A stretch of DNA of 64,000 bases, taken from assembly GCA_030248225.1 (NCBI GenBank), contig JASANE010026423.1, positions 1 through 64,000 on the forward strand, in the 5' to 3' direction. The translations under genes and the position numbers were made by a program. Position 1 is the stretch's first letter; each line of letters begins with the position of its first letter. This document shows, piece by piece, positions 32,688 to 43,195 of the stretch. The stretch comes from Trileptium ribeirensis. Taxonomy: Eukaryota; Nematoda; Enoplea; Enoplida; Thoracostomopsidae. The notes under the pieces are model-generated. The model did no database searches and was not told where the DNA came from. It saw only the letters and a program-made list of their open reading frames with translations.

Positions 32688-33308
32688 GGAAACGCGGGCG
32701 CAGCACTTACGGGAGCGCGAGGTATCCGACGGACACCCCAGCACCCGCAAGGGCTGCCCCTATTCCTATGCCTAAGCGAGAAAATTTGACAACTCCGTGG
32801 GATGCCTCGGGCAGGCCTCTTCTACGCGTCTGCAGTTGAAGAGTTTACCCGAGTTAAGCACAGTCTCTAAAACTCTAAATTCCTGAAATTTGTTCCGAGC
32901 GTTATGCTTGTGTCAACACCGATAAAATTTATAAACCATCCCGCTGGCTAAATAGATTGGTACCAGTGGCCGAGTTCCTAAATGAATTTCAGAGTGAACC
33001 CAAATACGCCCACCGAGCGTCTATAATAAACGCTGCCCAGTGGGCGGGGAACCAGTCGAGTGCAGGGCATTCCCCATTTTATCACTATTTATCCGATTTG
33101 ACCGCAATTTCGCCAAAGCCTTGCTCCCCCTAAATTCCCGAAGCGCGGGCACAGCACTTACGGGAGCACGAGGTATCCGACGGACACCCAGCACTTGCAA
33201 GGGCTGTCCCTATTCCTACGCCTGAGCAAAAGAAATCAAAAAGCATCGAAAAGCCTCGGCCGGGCCTCTTCCGCAAGCCTGCAAGCCGAAGACCCCACCC
33301 GGGCGAAG
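32688..33308 (+). repeat. GC-rich module, copies R2 and R3
   Basis: Two direct copies lie here (R2 about 32688-32855; R3 about 33140-33308). Both start GCGGGC(G/A)CAGCACTTACGGG, run through TATCCGACGGACACC and end near ACCCG. R3 matches R1 (16236-16375) to its last bases. The spacer between R2 and R3 is unrelated to either. Confidence 0.75.
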
Positions 33309-33513
33309 AGAAAAGCGAGAGCAAAACAGAAGAAAAATTTCAAACGAGAAATTTTGGCGACAACCGCCAAAACCGGCCAAATTTTGAAGGTCAAAGACAC
33401 GACTGGTCCCGCTTTTGAAATGTACCGTCTTCTTTTATACCGACCGTTGTCCTCCTTTTCACCGCTATATGCACTAGAAGTACAAATTTCAAAACTCTTT
33501 TAAAATACATATA

Positions 33514-33539
33514 CAGGGTGTTTCAGAAGTAACTACCCA
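33514..33539 (+). repeat. mariner terminal inverted repeat, left
   Basis: Pairs with 34787-34812. Confidence 0.93.
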
Positions 33540-33643
33540 CTGTTTGATGCTAACTATCGGTTGACTGGGCAGAGGTAGCTCGCCAGTTTTTTGTATAATT
33601 ATAGACAAGTATTAAAAGTTTACTTACATTACGAAGAGACATC

Positions 33644-34687
33644 TCATAACAGTTCCGTCTGTGCACCGCCAAGCTGAATGCATTTCTTCAGTCGGGATGG
33701 TACAGATCGGCAAACTTTGGCGCATACGCCCACTGGAATTTTATAAAATGCTAATTTTATTCTGTCCATAAATTCTTGAGGGTCCTTCGCCCTACTTCCA
33801 TAAACATCTTCTTTCAGAACACCCCAAAGAAATAAGTCAAGCGGAGTTAAGTCTGGTGACCTAGCTGGCCACTCAATGGCACCTCTGCGGCTGATCCATC
33901 GTTTCTTGAAACTTTTATCCAGCCAAGCGCGCACTTCGGTAGCGTAGTGAGCTGGGGCTCCGTCATGTATGAAAACAAGGTCCTCGGTTGCGATTTGCGG
34001 GTAGACATTCACAGATAAAAGTTCCAAATAGCTGGTTTTATTGACATTTCCGTCAAAAAAGAATGGACCAACGATGCCTTGTGAACAAATTCCGGCCCAG
34101 ACACAGACTCCAGGGGCGTTGACCTCTTTGTTAATCATGACATGTGGATTGTCTTCAGACCAATAAACACAACTATGGCGATTAACATGACCATTGAGCT
34201 TGAAAACCGCCTCGTCGGTCCACAAAATGCGATCAAGGTCCAACGCACTGCTTTCCACCATGTCCATAAATGTCTCACAAAACTGGATTCTGCGATCGAA
34301 CTCATCATCAGAGAGTCCATGGATAAGACGGGGCCGAAAGGGCTTCAAGTTAAGCTCCTTGTAAAGGCGCCAAACGGAAGTATGAGGAATGCCCAGATGA
34401 AGGGAAGCCCTTCGAGTTGACTTCAGGGGGCTCCTGGATACCGCAGCGCTTAATGCAGCTTTCTGGTCCCCACTTGTGGCAGACTTTGGACGACCCGGCC
34501 TCAGCCGTTCCGCTACATTGCCAGTGTCTTCGAATCGGGAAACAATATCAGCCATCGTCTTGCGAGTAGGAGGTATTGAATCGAAATAATTTTTCCACTG
34601 GCGTGAGACTTCGGCATAATTTCCGTATTTATAGTAAAGTTTTACAACACAGATTTTTTCAAGCATAGATCGTCGTGGATAATCCAT
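33644..34687 (-). CDS. mariner-superfamily transposase, 347 aa, apparently intact
   Basis: This is a cut-and-paste DDD transposase. Residues 1-110 form a bipartite helix-turn-helix DNA-binding region of the DUF4817 kind (F-E-D-T-G-N-V ... G-R-P linker near residue 60). The catalytic triad is W-T-D-E-A-V-F, then F-I-H-D-G-A-P-A-H, then W-P-A-R-S-P-D-L-T-P-L-D. There are 83 residues between the first two aspartates and 36 between the last two. Length is normal (about 340-355). The start is the first ATG inside the left repeat-proximal region, and a stop follows 130 bp before the other terminus. No stop or frameshift is seen, and the ends and target duplication are clean, so this copy may be recent or active. 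Confidence 0.93.
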   Translation of the reverse strand: MDYPRRSMLEKICVVKLYYKYGNYAEVSRQWKNYFDSIPPTRKTMADIVSRFEDTGNVAERLRPGRPKSATSGDQKAALSAAVSRSPLKSTRRASLHLGIPHTSVWRLYKELNLKPFRPRLIHGLSDDEFDRRIQFCETFMDMVESSALDLDRILWTDEAVFKLNGHVNRHSCVYWSEDNPHVMINKEVNAPGVCVWAGICSQGIVGPFFFDGNVNKTSYLELLSVNVYPQIATEDLVFIHDGAPAHYATEVRAWLDKSFKKRWISRRGAIEWPARSPDLTPLDLFLWGVLKEDVYGSRAKDPQEFMDRIKLAFYKIPVGVCAKVCRSVPSRLKKCIQLGGAQTELL

Positions 34688-34786
34688 GGTATAAACAGTA
34701 TATATTTATAATAACCTGAAATATTAAAAACAGCGATAAACAACCATTGCGAAATATTACGCCAGAAGATATTGATTGACAAAGTC

Positions 34787-34812
34787 TGGGTATTTACTTC
34801 TGAAACACCCAG
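34787..34812 (-). repeat. mariner terminal inverted repeat, right
   Basis: Pairs with 33514-33539, with two mismatches. Confidence 0.93.
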
Positions 34813-34814
34813 TA

Positions 34815-37373
34815 TATAAATGTATATACAATAATAAAGTTGCGGCAACGTCGAATAAACACAACAGCCGAAAACAACAAGAGATCACACGATACACTGC
34901 TACAATGTATATAAGCTTAAACCAGCCCCGAGTGGGTGCACGACAATGTAAACGGCCAGCAGCTACACGTGGCCGACGTTCGCCAATAAAACAAACCCGC
35001 CCGCTGGTCGGTGCGGCAAAATTTTAGGAGCCAAATATAACGGCGCTCGGGCCCTGTTTCCTCATAGGGATATCGGCGCATTTTTGCCGATATCTCGGTA
35101 TCTAAAATCAGCAGGCGGTCGCAGCAGGACCAGAATAATGCCCTGGCAGACCAGCTGCTGGAGAAATTAAAATCTTAGACGTATCTCCCACGACAGGCCC
35201 GTTAGAGGCAGAGTTAGGCATAAGAAACCCAAAATTTTAGTGTCTCGATTAGGTTTAGAGGATCCTGAGCGGACCCATTGGGGTGGGCGGCCCCGGTTCT
35301 GGACTAAACGGTTAGGGTGGAACCCGATAAGTGTACCGGCTCAAAAATCCGGGGGCTTTTGGTTATTTTAGGTGCCCTTTAGGACACAGAAAATTGGGTC
35401 ATTAGAAACAGAAAGTTCTGGGGTCCATAAGTATTTAGGGAACCAAGTTTTTTGACCCGCCGGGACAATTCGACACCCCTAGAGAGTCCTTAATATGGTT
35501 TGGTCGTCGCCGTCGTTCCCCTAGGTTTAGAAGAAATTCCAAAATTTGGACTTTTGGCTTTGCACCCTAAAATAGTGTCTTAGGAAGTTTGTATCCGAAA
35601 TTTCAGCTGCCTTTAGACCGAAAATTTGGTGTATTTGAGCATGATCGGCCTGAGTATCGGAACTTTTAACTCATCCTGAGAAATTCCTGACCCTCTAATT
35701 AATTCCTGACATCTCGAATACTAAACACTTGCTATTAGTCCCTCGGCGTGTGCGCTGCGATTAGACTCAGGGTGACCATTTTTTCGTGTCCCACCAAAGG
35801 TTCCTATAATATCCGTTGTACCCCGGCCTCTCCGAGCGCACACCCGTACTTCACAACAAATATAATATAATACACACAAAATATTCTATCAATTCATCTT
35901 TTCATTGATAGATCGACCGGACACCCCTAACCGCTACTCTTTCTTTCATTTTCGGAGCCAAAATCATCCAGAGCACCTTCGGGCGGTGGAGTGTGACCTT
36001 ACAAGTATAGCATACGCAAAAATACAATATATTTTACTTCACGTTAACAATAACATTATACAACTATCATATCAAATGGAAGTCACACTCCACCGGTATC
36101 TGGTCGTCCATTCCCCTTGTTCCCTCCGAATTTTGTCGCGTTTCAAGCGTTTTATCCTTTCCATAAAATTTGGGCTGTTACACTGCAATCCTATTTTAAA
36201 TTAAAGGTGAAATGCAAAGTAGAATGAACACCAGGCTGAATAATGTCTTTGCAGTCAGGTTCCTGTTCCGTTGAAGTCGATTTCAACGAAAGTGTTGAAT
36301 CGGACAATCCACCTATCCGAACGGACTTTGTCAATAAAAAATGCCTGAGATCAGAAGTTTTCACCGCTCCTTCTAGCTAGTATTTTTCGTATATATTGAT
36401 TTGACCAATCCAGCCAAGAACATACTTACAGGCCAGTAAACTTAAGATGATCTCTCCAACCATTCATTTTTTGTAGTAATCGTTATCAAATCAAAAATAT
36501 TTGTTACAGAACACGTACTGAATATTGTTCGTGTTTTCGCTCAACTCAAAAATTAGACCCTGTGTTCAAGAAGATTTTTATGGAAGTTCAATTTACAGAA
36601 AAACTGTGGTCTTCGGAGATTGAATTTAGAAGGGTCATTTCTGGCCATATCTGTGATCGGCTCACGATGTATGAGCCGCTAGTGACACGGATTGGCTACC
36701 AAGCCGAAAGCTCTGTCCTCTGCAGTCGACTGAACATAGCAGAGGGGCGCCTCCTTTGTGCCTACCCAGGTGCTGGTAAACCAAAATCCGCGAAAGCGAT
36801 TGTTTAAAAGTACAATAAATAATGGTAGCCGGTTGGTAATAGGATCTTTGGCCGTGTTGTGGCGTATGTCCAAATCATATAGCTTGGAAACAGGGCATGC
36901 AGTCCTGGACAGCAGTTTGTTTTCTATCCGTAAAACCGTTTTGTGGCAAATTACTTCCGAGCTGCTTGCAATTTGGATACAAACGACATCATGAGATGAC
37001 AAAGAACCATTCGACCAAAGGCTTCAAACGAACAAAAGAACTTCGAAGAGCATATACGTGGTTTTTATGCCACTTAAACACCAGTTTTTGTCCAGGACTG
37101 TTCTTTCTGGCGAATACCTCAAAGAAAACGCAGTTTTAAAACTTGTCTATAATAGCGGATTGTTAAGCAGTAGTTTCTAGTTGCTGTAGGTGTAACAGTT
37201 TTTTAATACCACATCTTTTGTATCTTTGCAGAATTATTAAGCATTGGCTGCTTTGGAAGGTTAACTTGTCACTGGGTAATTACCATAATTGGGTCAAGCA
37301 TGGTCAATACGATGACCGGGTCACAATATTACCACCATTTCAGGGTTATTCGGTAACAAAACTGTGTCCCAGT
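34815..37373. other. gene-free stretch
   Basis: About 35.0-35.88 kb is GC-richer and includes a perfect hairpin GATATCGGC-GCATTTTT-GCCGATATC (about 35069-35095). The rest is AT-rich. A plus-strand frame of 81 codons at 36562-36807 has no recognisable content. Confidence 0.4.
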
Positions 37374-38179
37374 TGTATATGTGTTGTATATGTTTATTTC
37401 TTACGAAGTGTATGTTTGTGACACATAATATGTTTATGAATTTGTTGTATGTCGGAAAGTAGTGTATGTATGCAGTATCGTTTGTCGTGTGTTTACGTTT
37501 CTATGAGCACTTGATGTATGTGTTAGAACTCTTGAACAGGGCCCAGGAGAATTTTGAGACTTAGCTAAGTTTCAGGGAGTTTTATAGGAGAAACGAATTT
37601 ACAAGAGTTTTATGTGAGCCTAAGGCATAGAATTTAAATATATCGAATTTGAGTGTAAGGGTTGGGTGCCTTAAGCATTAGTCCTACATTAGCGGATATG
37701 TGTATGTGTATCTGCTGGATTTTCGAATAGAATATAAAATTTTGTTTATACTTAAGAATTCGGGGAATTTCATAAAAACTTATCCTCTAACGACTAAAAT
37801 TCACTTAGGTTTAAGAGAGAATTTTAGGGGAGTGGAACCAGAGTAAAACTTGGAAAACTTATTATGTAATTTCGACCGCTTAGACAAATCAATAGGGAGA
37901 AAATTAAAAGTAAACCTCTAGCTCGGGTATTTAAACGGTTGCGCAGTTAGATCAGGGCCTCAGTCGGCCTAAGACGCTGCGCAATCAAGGTGAGTACGGT
38001 TCAGCCGTTTATGTGCCTTATATGTGTATTATTTGAATTGTGTTGTACTGACAGAAATAAACGAGTTTATTATAAGTGGTGACATACTAAGGCCTTAAGA
38101 ATTAGCTCATAAAGTAAATATCCCTTGGTGCTCGCATTGGAGTATCGTGTAGTAACGTGCAGTTAGATTGTGTGTAATG
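37374..38179 (+). repeat. left LTR of element C (5'-truncated)
   Basis: Matches about 41861-42628 with scattered substitutions and a few small indels. It contains a TATA-like box, a splice donor and a poly(A) signal (next entry). Confidence 0.75.
37928..38061 (+). promoter_or_regulatory. LTR C promoter, splice donor and poly(A) signal
   Basis: TATTTAA lies at 37928-37934, followed about 55 bp downstream by a consensus splice donor, CAAG/GTGAGT (intron would start at 37990). The poly(A) signal AATAAA is at 38056-38061. The same three signals recur at 42378-42384, 42440 and 42506-42511. An early donor implies spliced LTR transcripts. Confidence 0.55.
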
Positions 38180-39300
38180 TGTTCCCCAAAATTTGAAAAA
38201 GAATTTTTAAACCTAGAGGAGGGAGCTAATCCACACATCCAATATTAAAATTTATTTTTAAGTTTAATAAATCGCATCAGTTTTGTTTCATTAGAAAAAT
38301 TTTAGTGTTTCACAATTGGATGTGTGCAATAGTTCTTATTGGTGTAATCGGAGAGGGGGCTTGCTCAGTTATAACTCAAGTTGCTCACGGAAAACCTTTC
38401 ATGTCCCCTGCACTAGCCAGGTGATGTAAATCAGCCGTGTACCCGAGGTCACACAACAGTGAGGATGCACTGTCGACGGCGTCCCTGGTAGGCAGTTTCA
38501 ACCAAGGCGGGGTGTGAGCAACGGGGTCGGTTGGTCATCCTTAAATTGGTTTAGTGCACGTGTTGGACCACTCACTCAAAAACAAAAGACAGACTCAATG
38601 TTCTGCTAGCGTGTCCTTTATATATGTGTTCTTTAGTACATAAATACCGTCTGTCTTCGGCTAGGCTCCGGTTTAATGGCCATCATATCATGCTCAAGGG
38701 TAAAAAAATAAAATTTTGGATAGGTTCTAAATCCCTGTACCTATTTCTTAAAATATGTTTACTTTATAAACAATTTGTTTGCGAACTGGGCTCCGGTTTA
38801 GTGGCCATCCAGTTTGACTTTGCTTGGGTGTATATGTTTTCTCAGGGGAGTAATCCCGTGTAAAATTGGTCTAAAAAGGTTTTTCTCGCGTGAACCCTAA
38901 ATATGTCGTTTTACCAAATCACATTTGTGTGTGCAGTTTTGGTGTTTTGTGCCTTTGCACTACCGTGTAAAGTTTCCTATCTCAGTTTAAAACTCAACTC
39001 AATAAGACCGACTGTAAGTTTAAGCTTATTCCTAGAATTTAAATCCAACGATATTGCAACACTTGCAGATCAAAGAATTATTTTAGACTCGTCTATACGA
39101 GAAAAATGGCTATACCTTTTAATGAAATTTTGCTAAATTATGTCTTATAAAATTGATCTTAATGTGGATAAAATACTATCGGTTTATTCAAATGTCTATA
39201 TCTTTTACTGAAATTTTGTTAATTTATGTCGTGTAAAATCCATCTTAATGTGAATAAAATACTATCCATTTGTACTTACAACTCATGGAGGTGGCAATAT
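38180..39300 (+). other. 5' interior of element C
   Basis: No retroelement protein is recognised. A 77-codon plus frame at 38903-39136 starts with a signal-peptide-like hydrophobic stretch ending F-A-L-P-C, but has no family match and could be chance. At about 39105-39270 two 85-bp units are tandemly duplicated (shared word AATAAAATACTATC). Confidence 0.4.
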
Positions 39301-39364
39301 TTTAACGTATTCCTAGAAAAGAAACCCAACGGACCTTTTTTTGTTGACGTGGGTTCCCTAGGTT

Positions 39365-39620
39365 GACCCACAAGGATAATTTATGTCCTTGTGGGTCTGT
39401 CGTTTCCTCTTGCCTTGTTGAATTATTTTTTGACGACATACGAGGGGTTTTAAGTCTCGTATGCGCCGCTAAGTTATAAAAAATTTGACACACAGGGGGT
39501 ATCATGTCCCTGTGTGCCGTTTACATGTGAATAGAATAGACACACAGGGGGTGCAGTGTCCCTGTGTGCCTCAACATATTTTTGAAATGATCACGCAGGG
39601 GATTTTATGTCCCTGCGTGA
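39365..39620. repeat. array of five covarying hairpins in element C
   Basis: Perfect stems: 39365-39397 (GACCCACAAGGA, 12 bp, loop 9), 39437-39463 (CATACGAG, 8 bp), 39489-39516 (CACACAGGG, 9 bp), 39541-39568 (CACACAGGG, 9 bp) and 39591-39620 (TCACGCAGGG, 10 bp). Loops are 9-11 nt, mostly ending ATGT or GTGT. Centres are about 50-70 bp apart. Stem sequences differ between units but both arms change together. Confidence 0.9.
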
Positions 39621-41641
39621 CCTCGGCTCCTCTAAAAATGTATATACAATATATGTAAGTAAATATATATATGTTTATATATGAAAATACATAAAATATA
39701 TGAAATGTACATAAAATATTGTATAGTACAGTATACAAACGTCACAAGCAGAATTGCTGCTTGGCTGTTTGTTGTGTCTAGAGAGTTAATAAAACGTTGT
39801 TATGAGCCTGTTGTATGAGACAGTTGTATGAGCTAAGTTGTTATGAGCTTGAGTATAACATAAAAATTTTTTTTAATTTACTGCAGAAGTGTAGCGGGTT
39901 TAAATGTAGAAAACAAATAAAACAAATAAAATTTAAACATAATTGCACAATGTATATACGTGTATATATGTGAATTGCGTATATGTGTATATATATATGT
40001 ACGTGTACGCACTTATGATATATATGTATGCATCGTATTTGTATGAGGTATATCCTAGCTAGTCCAAACCTGGGAAATTAAAGCCGGGACCTGAGCCGGG
40101 GGCCGCGCTCACTTGCCGGGGGGGGGGTGCTGGATTTTGCCGGAGGGCCCAATTTTTTTTGCCGGATTGTGTCGCCTTTAGACGTTTATGTTTCTCAGCA
40201 GATGGCTTTGAGCCGGGGTACCCGAATATTTGTCGGGGTGTAGGCGCCGGGAGTACCTAAGTGCCAAAAACTCCACCTCACTTTGGACTATCCAGATATC
40301 TGTATATAGCATTTTTATACAAATAATACACCGTGTGTGGTTGTATAAATGGGAAATCGTTGCGAATAGAACCGCCGGGAACACGACGGATTTACTTTTG
40401 GAAGCTGCCGCTGTAGTGATAGATTTTTTATTTTTATTTCTGAGATAAATAAGGTTAATATCTGTTTTTATTCAGAGATATGAGGCTCAAATTTAACGTC
40501 AACAAAAATTATTTAAGGGTTGTGAGGGTTTTAGGGAACCGAGCAACGACTTCCAGATAGTTCAGTGGTTTGCGTGAACAACTTTCACGGCAAGTCCGCT
40601 TGATCACTGGCGCCAGCTTGAGTTTGTCAAACATTGTCAATGCAAAAATTAATTCGGGCATAAATGGTTCAAGTAAAATCGCAGTAATTAGTTCTGATTT
40701 GGCCGCTAGTTAAAATGGCATGGTTTTTTTGGTTTTAGGGTTCAATATCATGTCTGTGAGACCTACAATTAATTTGTAAAATATTTGCTATAGCAAGTGA
40801 CACAAATTATAAGCAACCGTTGAATATCTCGCATGATATTTGCACTCCAAAAATAATTTAAAGACTGGATTTTGACCAAGATTTTCTCTTTAAATTTAAT
40901 GATAAATTTAGTGTCTACCTAGTTTAGGTTGGTTTGGTAAACGAATTAATATACACAGTATTAGATCTTCCTGTTATGCCACTATTGAAAATTACTATGC
41001 AATTATTTTTGTTGTATAATGTTCTTAGTGTGTATTTTGTTTGTGTGTTTTATGTTACACTGATCGTGGAATTCAAACTCCTAACAACCTGTTGTATTGT
41101 GTACGAATGATGGTTGTCTGTGAATGGTAATTGTGGATTGCGTTGAACGCTCAAGTATCTGCAAACGTAATTGTTGGCCAAACATGCTACTCTTCCTCCG
41201 GTCGTAGCAAATTGGCCAGCATCTACTTCACAACATATCCCGAAGGAACATTTTGGTATTCACGGTGGTTTGTGCAATTACTGCGTGCGTATATTGTGGC
41301 CATGGTATATCTATCCGGAAGTTGTAAACTTTTATAAAGAACGATTACCGTGGTTTCGCATTAGTATGGCGCAGCATGGTGGTGGTGGTTAACAGTACGT
41401 TGGTTGATTGGTTTCAAGGTGGTAAACTATAGACAATGATTAAAAAAGACTATTTCGTTAAAAGAAGACCCTGACTGATATAATTTATTGCCGTATGATG
41501 AATGATTGCTTTGATTTGTTAGTAATTGAATTTTGGGTGAAGGGTTGCATTTTATTGATTGTTGTTTGCGATGTGGATAATGGCATATTAACTAAAGTTA
41601 AGAAACTTTACGGACAAATTTTAACGCGTAGGAGGGGGTAA
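39621..41641 (+). other. 3' interior of element C
   Basis: It contains TA-rich simple sequence (39640-40050) and a tRNA-like fragment near 40535-40600 (GAACCGAGCAACGA ... TAGTTCAGTGG). No coding content is secure. Confidence 0.4.
41131..41392 (+). pseudogene. possible integrase zinc-finger relic in element C
   Basis: Overlapping frames read H-F-G-I-H-G-G ... L-W-P-W-Y-I-Y-P-E-V-V-N-F. This recalls the H-x-G ... Y-W-P-x-M ... V-x-x-F layout of LTR-retroelement integrase N-termini. Frames are broken and no cysteine pair is seen. It lies shortly before the 3' LTR, where integrase would be expected. Confidence 0.3.
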
Positions 41642-42628
41642 TGTAACGAGGTTTTGCCTTGGGAACAAATTCCCTTATGTGAGCCCGGGGGGACGTATTA
41701 GGTCGTAAACCCAAAAGACACCGGGCCGACGCCCTTAAATCCACTTCACATGGGCTAATTTGGTTCCCTTAAGTACTGTTTGTTTGTTTACCATCTGTGC
41801 AATACATTTATTGTGTGTTTACGGGCTACATTGTTGTTATGAAATATTGTATACAAAAGTATATGTATTGTATATGTTTATTTCTTACGAAGTGTATGTT
41901 TGTGACACATAATATGTTTATGAATTTGTTGTATGTCGGAAAGTAGTGTATGTATGCAGTATCGTTTGTCGTGTGTTTACGTTTCTATGAGCACTTGATG
42001 TATTTCGTATTGTGTTGGAACTTTTGTACAGGGCCCAGGAGAATTTTGAGACTTAGCTGGGTTTCAGGGAGTTTTATAGGAGAAACGAATTTACAAGAGT
42101 TTTATGTGAGCCTAAGGCATCGAATTCGAGTGTAAGGGTTGGGTGCCTTAAGCATTAGGCCTACATTAGCGGATATGTGTATGTGTATCTGCTGTATTTT
42201 CGAATAAAATATAAAATTTTGTTTATACTTAAGAATTCGGGGAATTTCATAAAAACTAGGTTTAAGAGAGAATTTTAGGGGAGTGGAACTAGAGTAAAAC
42301 TTGGAAAACTTATTATGTAATTTCGACCGCTTGGAGAAATCAATAGGGGAAAATTAGCAGTAAACCTCTAGCTCGGGTATTTAAGCGGTTGCGCAGTTAG
42401 ATCAGGGCCTCAGTCGGTTTCAGAAGCTGCGCAATCAAGGTGAGCACGGTTTAGCCGTTTATGTGTCTTATATGTGTATTATTTGAATTGTGTTGTACTG
42501 TCAGAAATAAACGAGTTTATTATAAGTGGTGACATACTAAGGCCTTAAGAATTAGCTCATAAAGTAAATAGCCCTTGGTGCTCGCATTGGAGTATCGTGT
42601 AGTAACGTGCAGTTAGATTGTGTGTAAT
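41642..42628 (+). repeat. right LTR of element C
   Basis: It starts TGTAACG directly after the polypurine tract. It matches the left LTR from about 41861 onward. The right limit is where the two copies diverge (after GTGTGTAAT). Confidence 0.7.
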
Positions 42629-42753
42629 CTACGGTGGGACTAAACACCCCTAGGACCACGTAGGTTACATAATCATATATACTATTCTTGAATGTATTTT
42701 ATTATTTTAATTAATATGTATTGATATGGCTAATTGATCCTTAGTATAAATAA

Positions 42754-43192
42754 TGCATCGTTTACGTTATAAAGGATCCCCATGTGAAAGTTTTGTCCAC
42801 CATCAGTGTCTCTGCCACCATCAAATATATGGTGTCTTTGACACCGTGGTGTTTGTGATTGTATTTTCAGATAGTATACATAGGTAGTGTAGTTATGTAA
42901 TGCAGTGTAGTATGTAGTATAGTGTAGTTATGTACTGTAGTTATCCCATAAAATTTATATGGTGTAAGCTACACCATGCTGTTATTTACACGCCTTATAT
43001 AATTTTTTGACTTTGACACCTTCAGTAATAAACAGTAGGTAGATTTAGCCACTATAACTAAGTTGATGGTGTCCGGTACACCATCTGTTGCATTCTACAG
43101 TGTAGGTATATACCGTATACCATTGGATGGTGTGGTCTACACCATGGGGGGCAAAACTTTGACATGGGGTCCTTTATAACGTAAACGCCGCA
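42754..43192. mobile_element. MITE-1 with TAA duplication and internal hairpins
   Basis: The element is 439 bp. The terminal inverted repeats (left TGCATCGTTTACGTTATAA, right complement of TGCGGCGTTTACGTTATAA) run about 45 bp to AAAGTTTTG. TAA flanks both ends (42751-42753, 43193-43195). Inside are hairpins GGTGTC/GACACC (42831-42845), ATGGTGTA/TACACCAT (42959-42977), GATGGTGT/ACACCATC (43065-43085) and ATGGTGT/ACACCAT (43127-43145). A 3-bp TAA duplication fits PIF/Harbinger-type mobilisation, but the termini are not ones I know. Confidence 0.85.
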
Positions 43193-43195
43193 TAA

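Larger units (their letters stand above)
33514..34812 (-). mobile_element. complete mariner-superfamily transposon
   Basis: The element is 1299 bp, flanked by TA target duplications (33512-33513 and 34813-34814). The terminal inverted repeats are about 26 bp: left CAGGGTGTTTCAGAAGTAAC at 33514, right its complement ending ACTTCTGAAACACCCAG at 34812, differing at two positions. It contains one intact transposase frame. Size, TA duplication and termini fit Tc1/mariner elements. Confidence 0.95.
37374..42628 (+). mobile_element. LTR element C, coding-poor
   Basis: Two closely similar direct repeats (37374-38179 and about 41861-42628) bracket 3.5 kb. The right one is preceded by a polypurine tract, GGAGGGGGTAA (41631-41641), directly before TGTAACG (41642). 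This sets the orientation as plus and makes the right LTR 41642-42628. The left LTR lacks the first 219 bp. No gag or RT frame survives internally; the only pol hint is an integrase-zinc-finger-like scrap near 41.2-41.4 kb. The interior carries an array of five hairpins (39365-39620). The primer-binding site was not recognised. Confidence 0.65.

Noticed and set aside
16236..33308. R1 and R2/R3 as the LTR pair of retroelement A
   Set aside because: Homology stops after about 140 bp on both sides, R2/R3 is duplicated, and no primer-binding site or purine tract adjoins them.
38903..39136. Secreted small protein with a signal peptide
   Set aside because: Only the first 20 residues are signal-like; the rest has no cysteine pattern or family, and it lies inside the non-coding LTR element C.
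39365..39620. CRISPR-like array (regular repeats with variable parts)
   Set aside because: The repeats are hairpins with changing stems, not constant repeats with unique spacers, and the DNA is clearly animal and nuclear.
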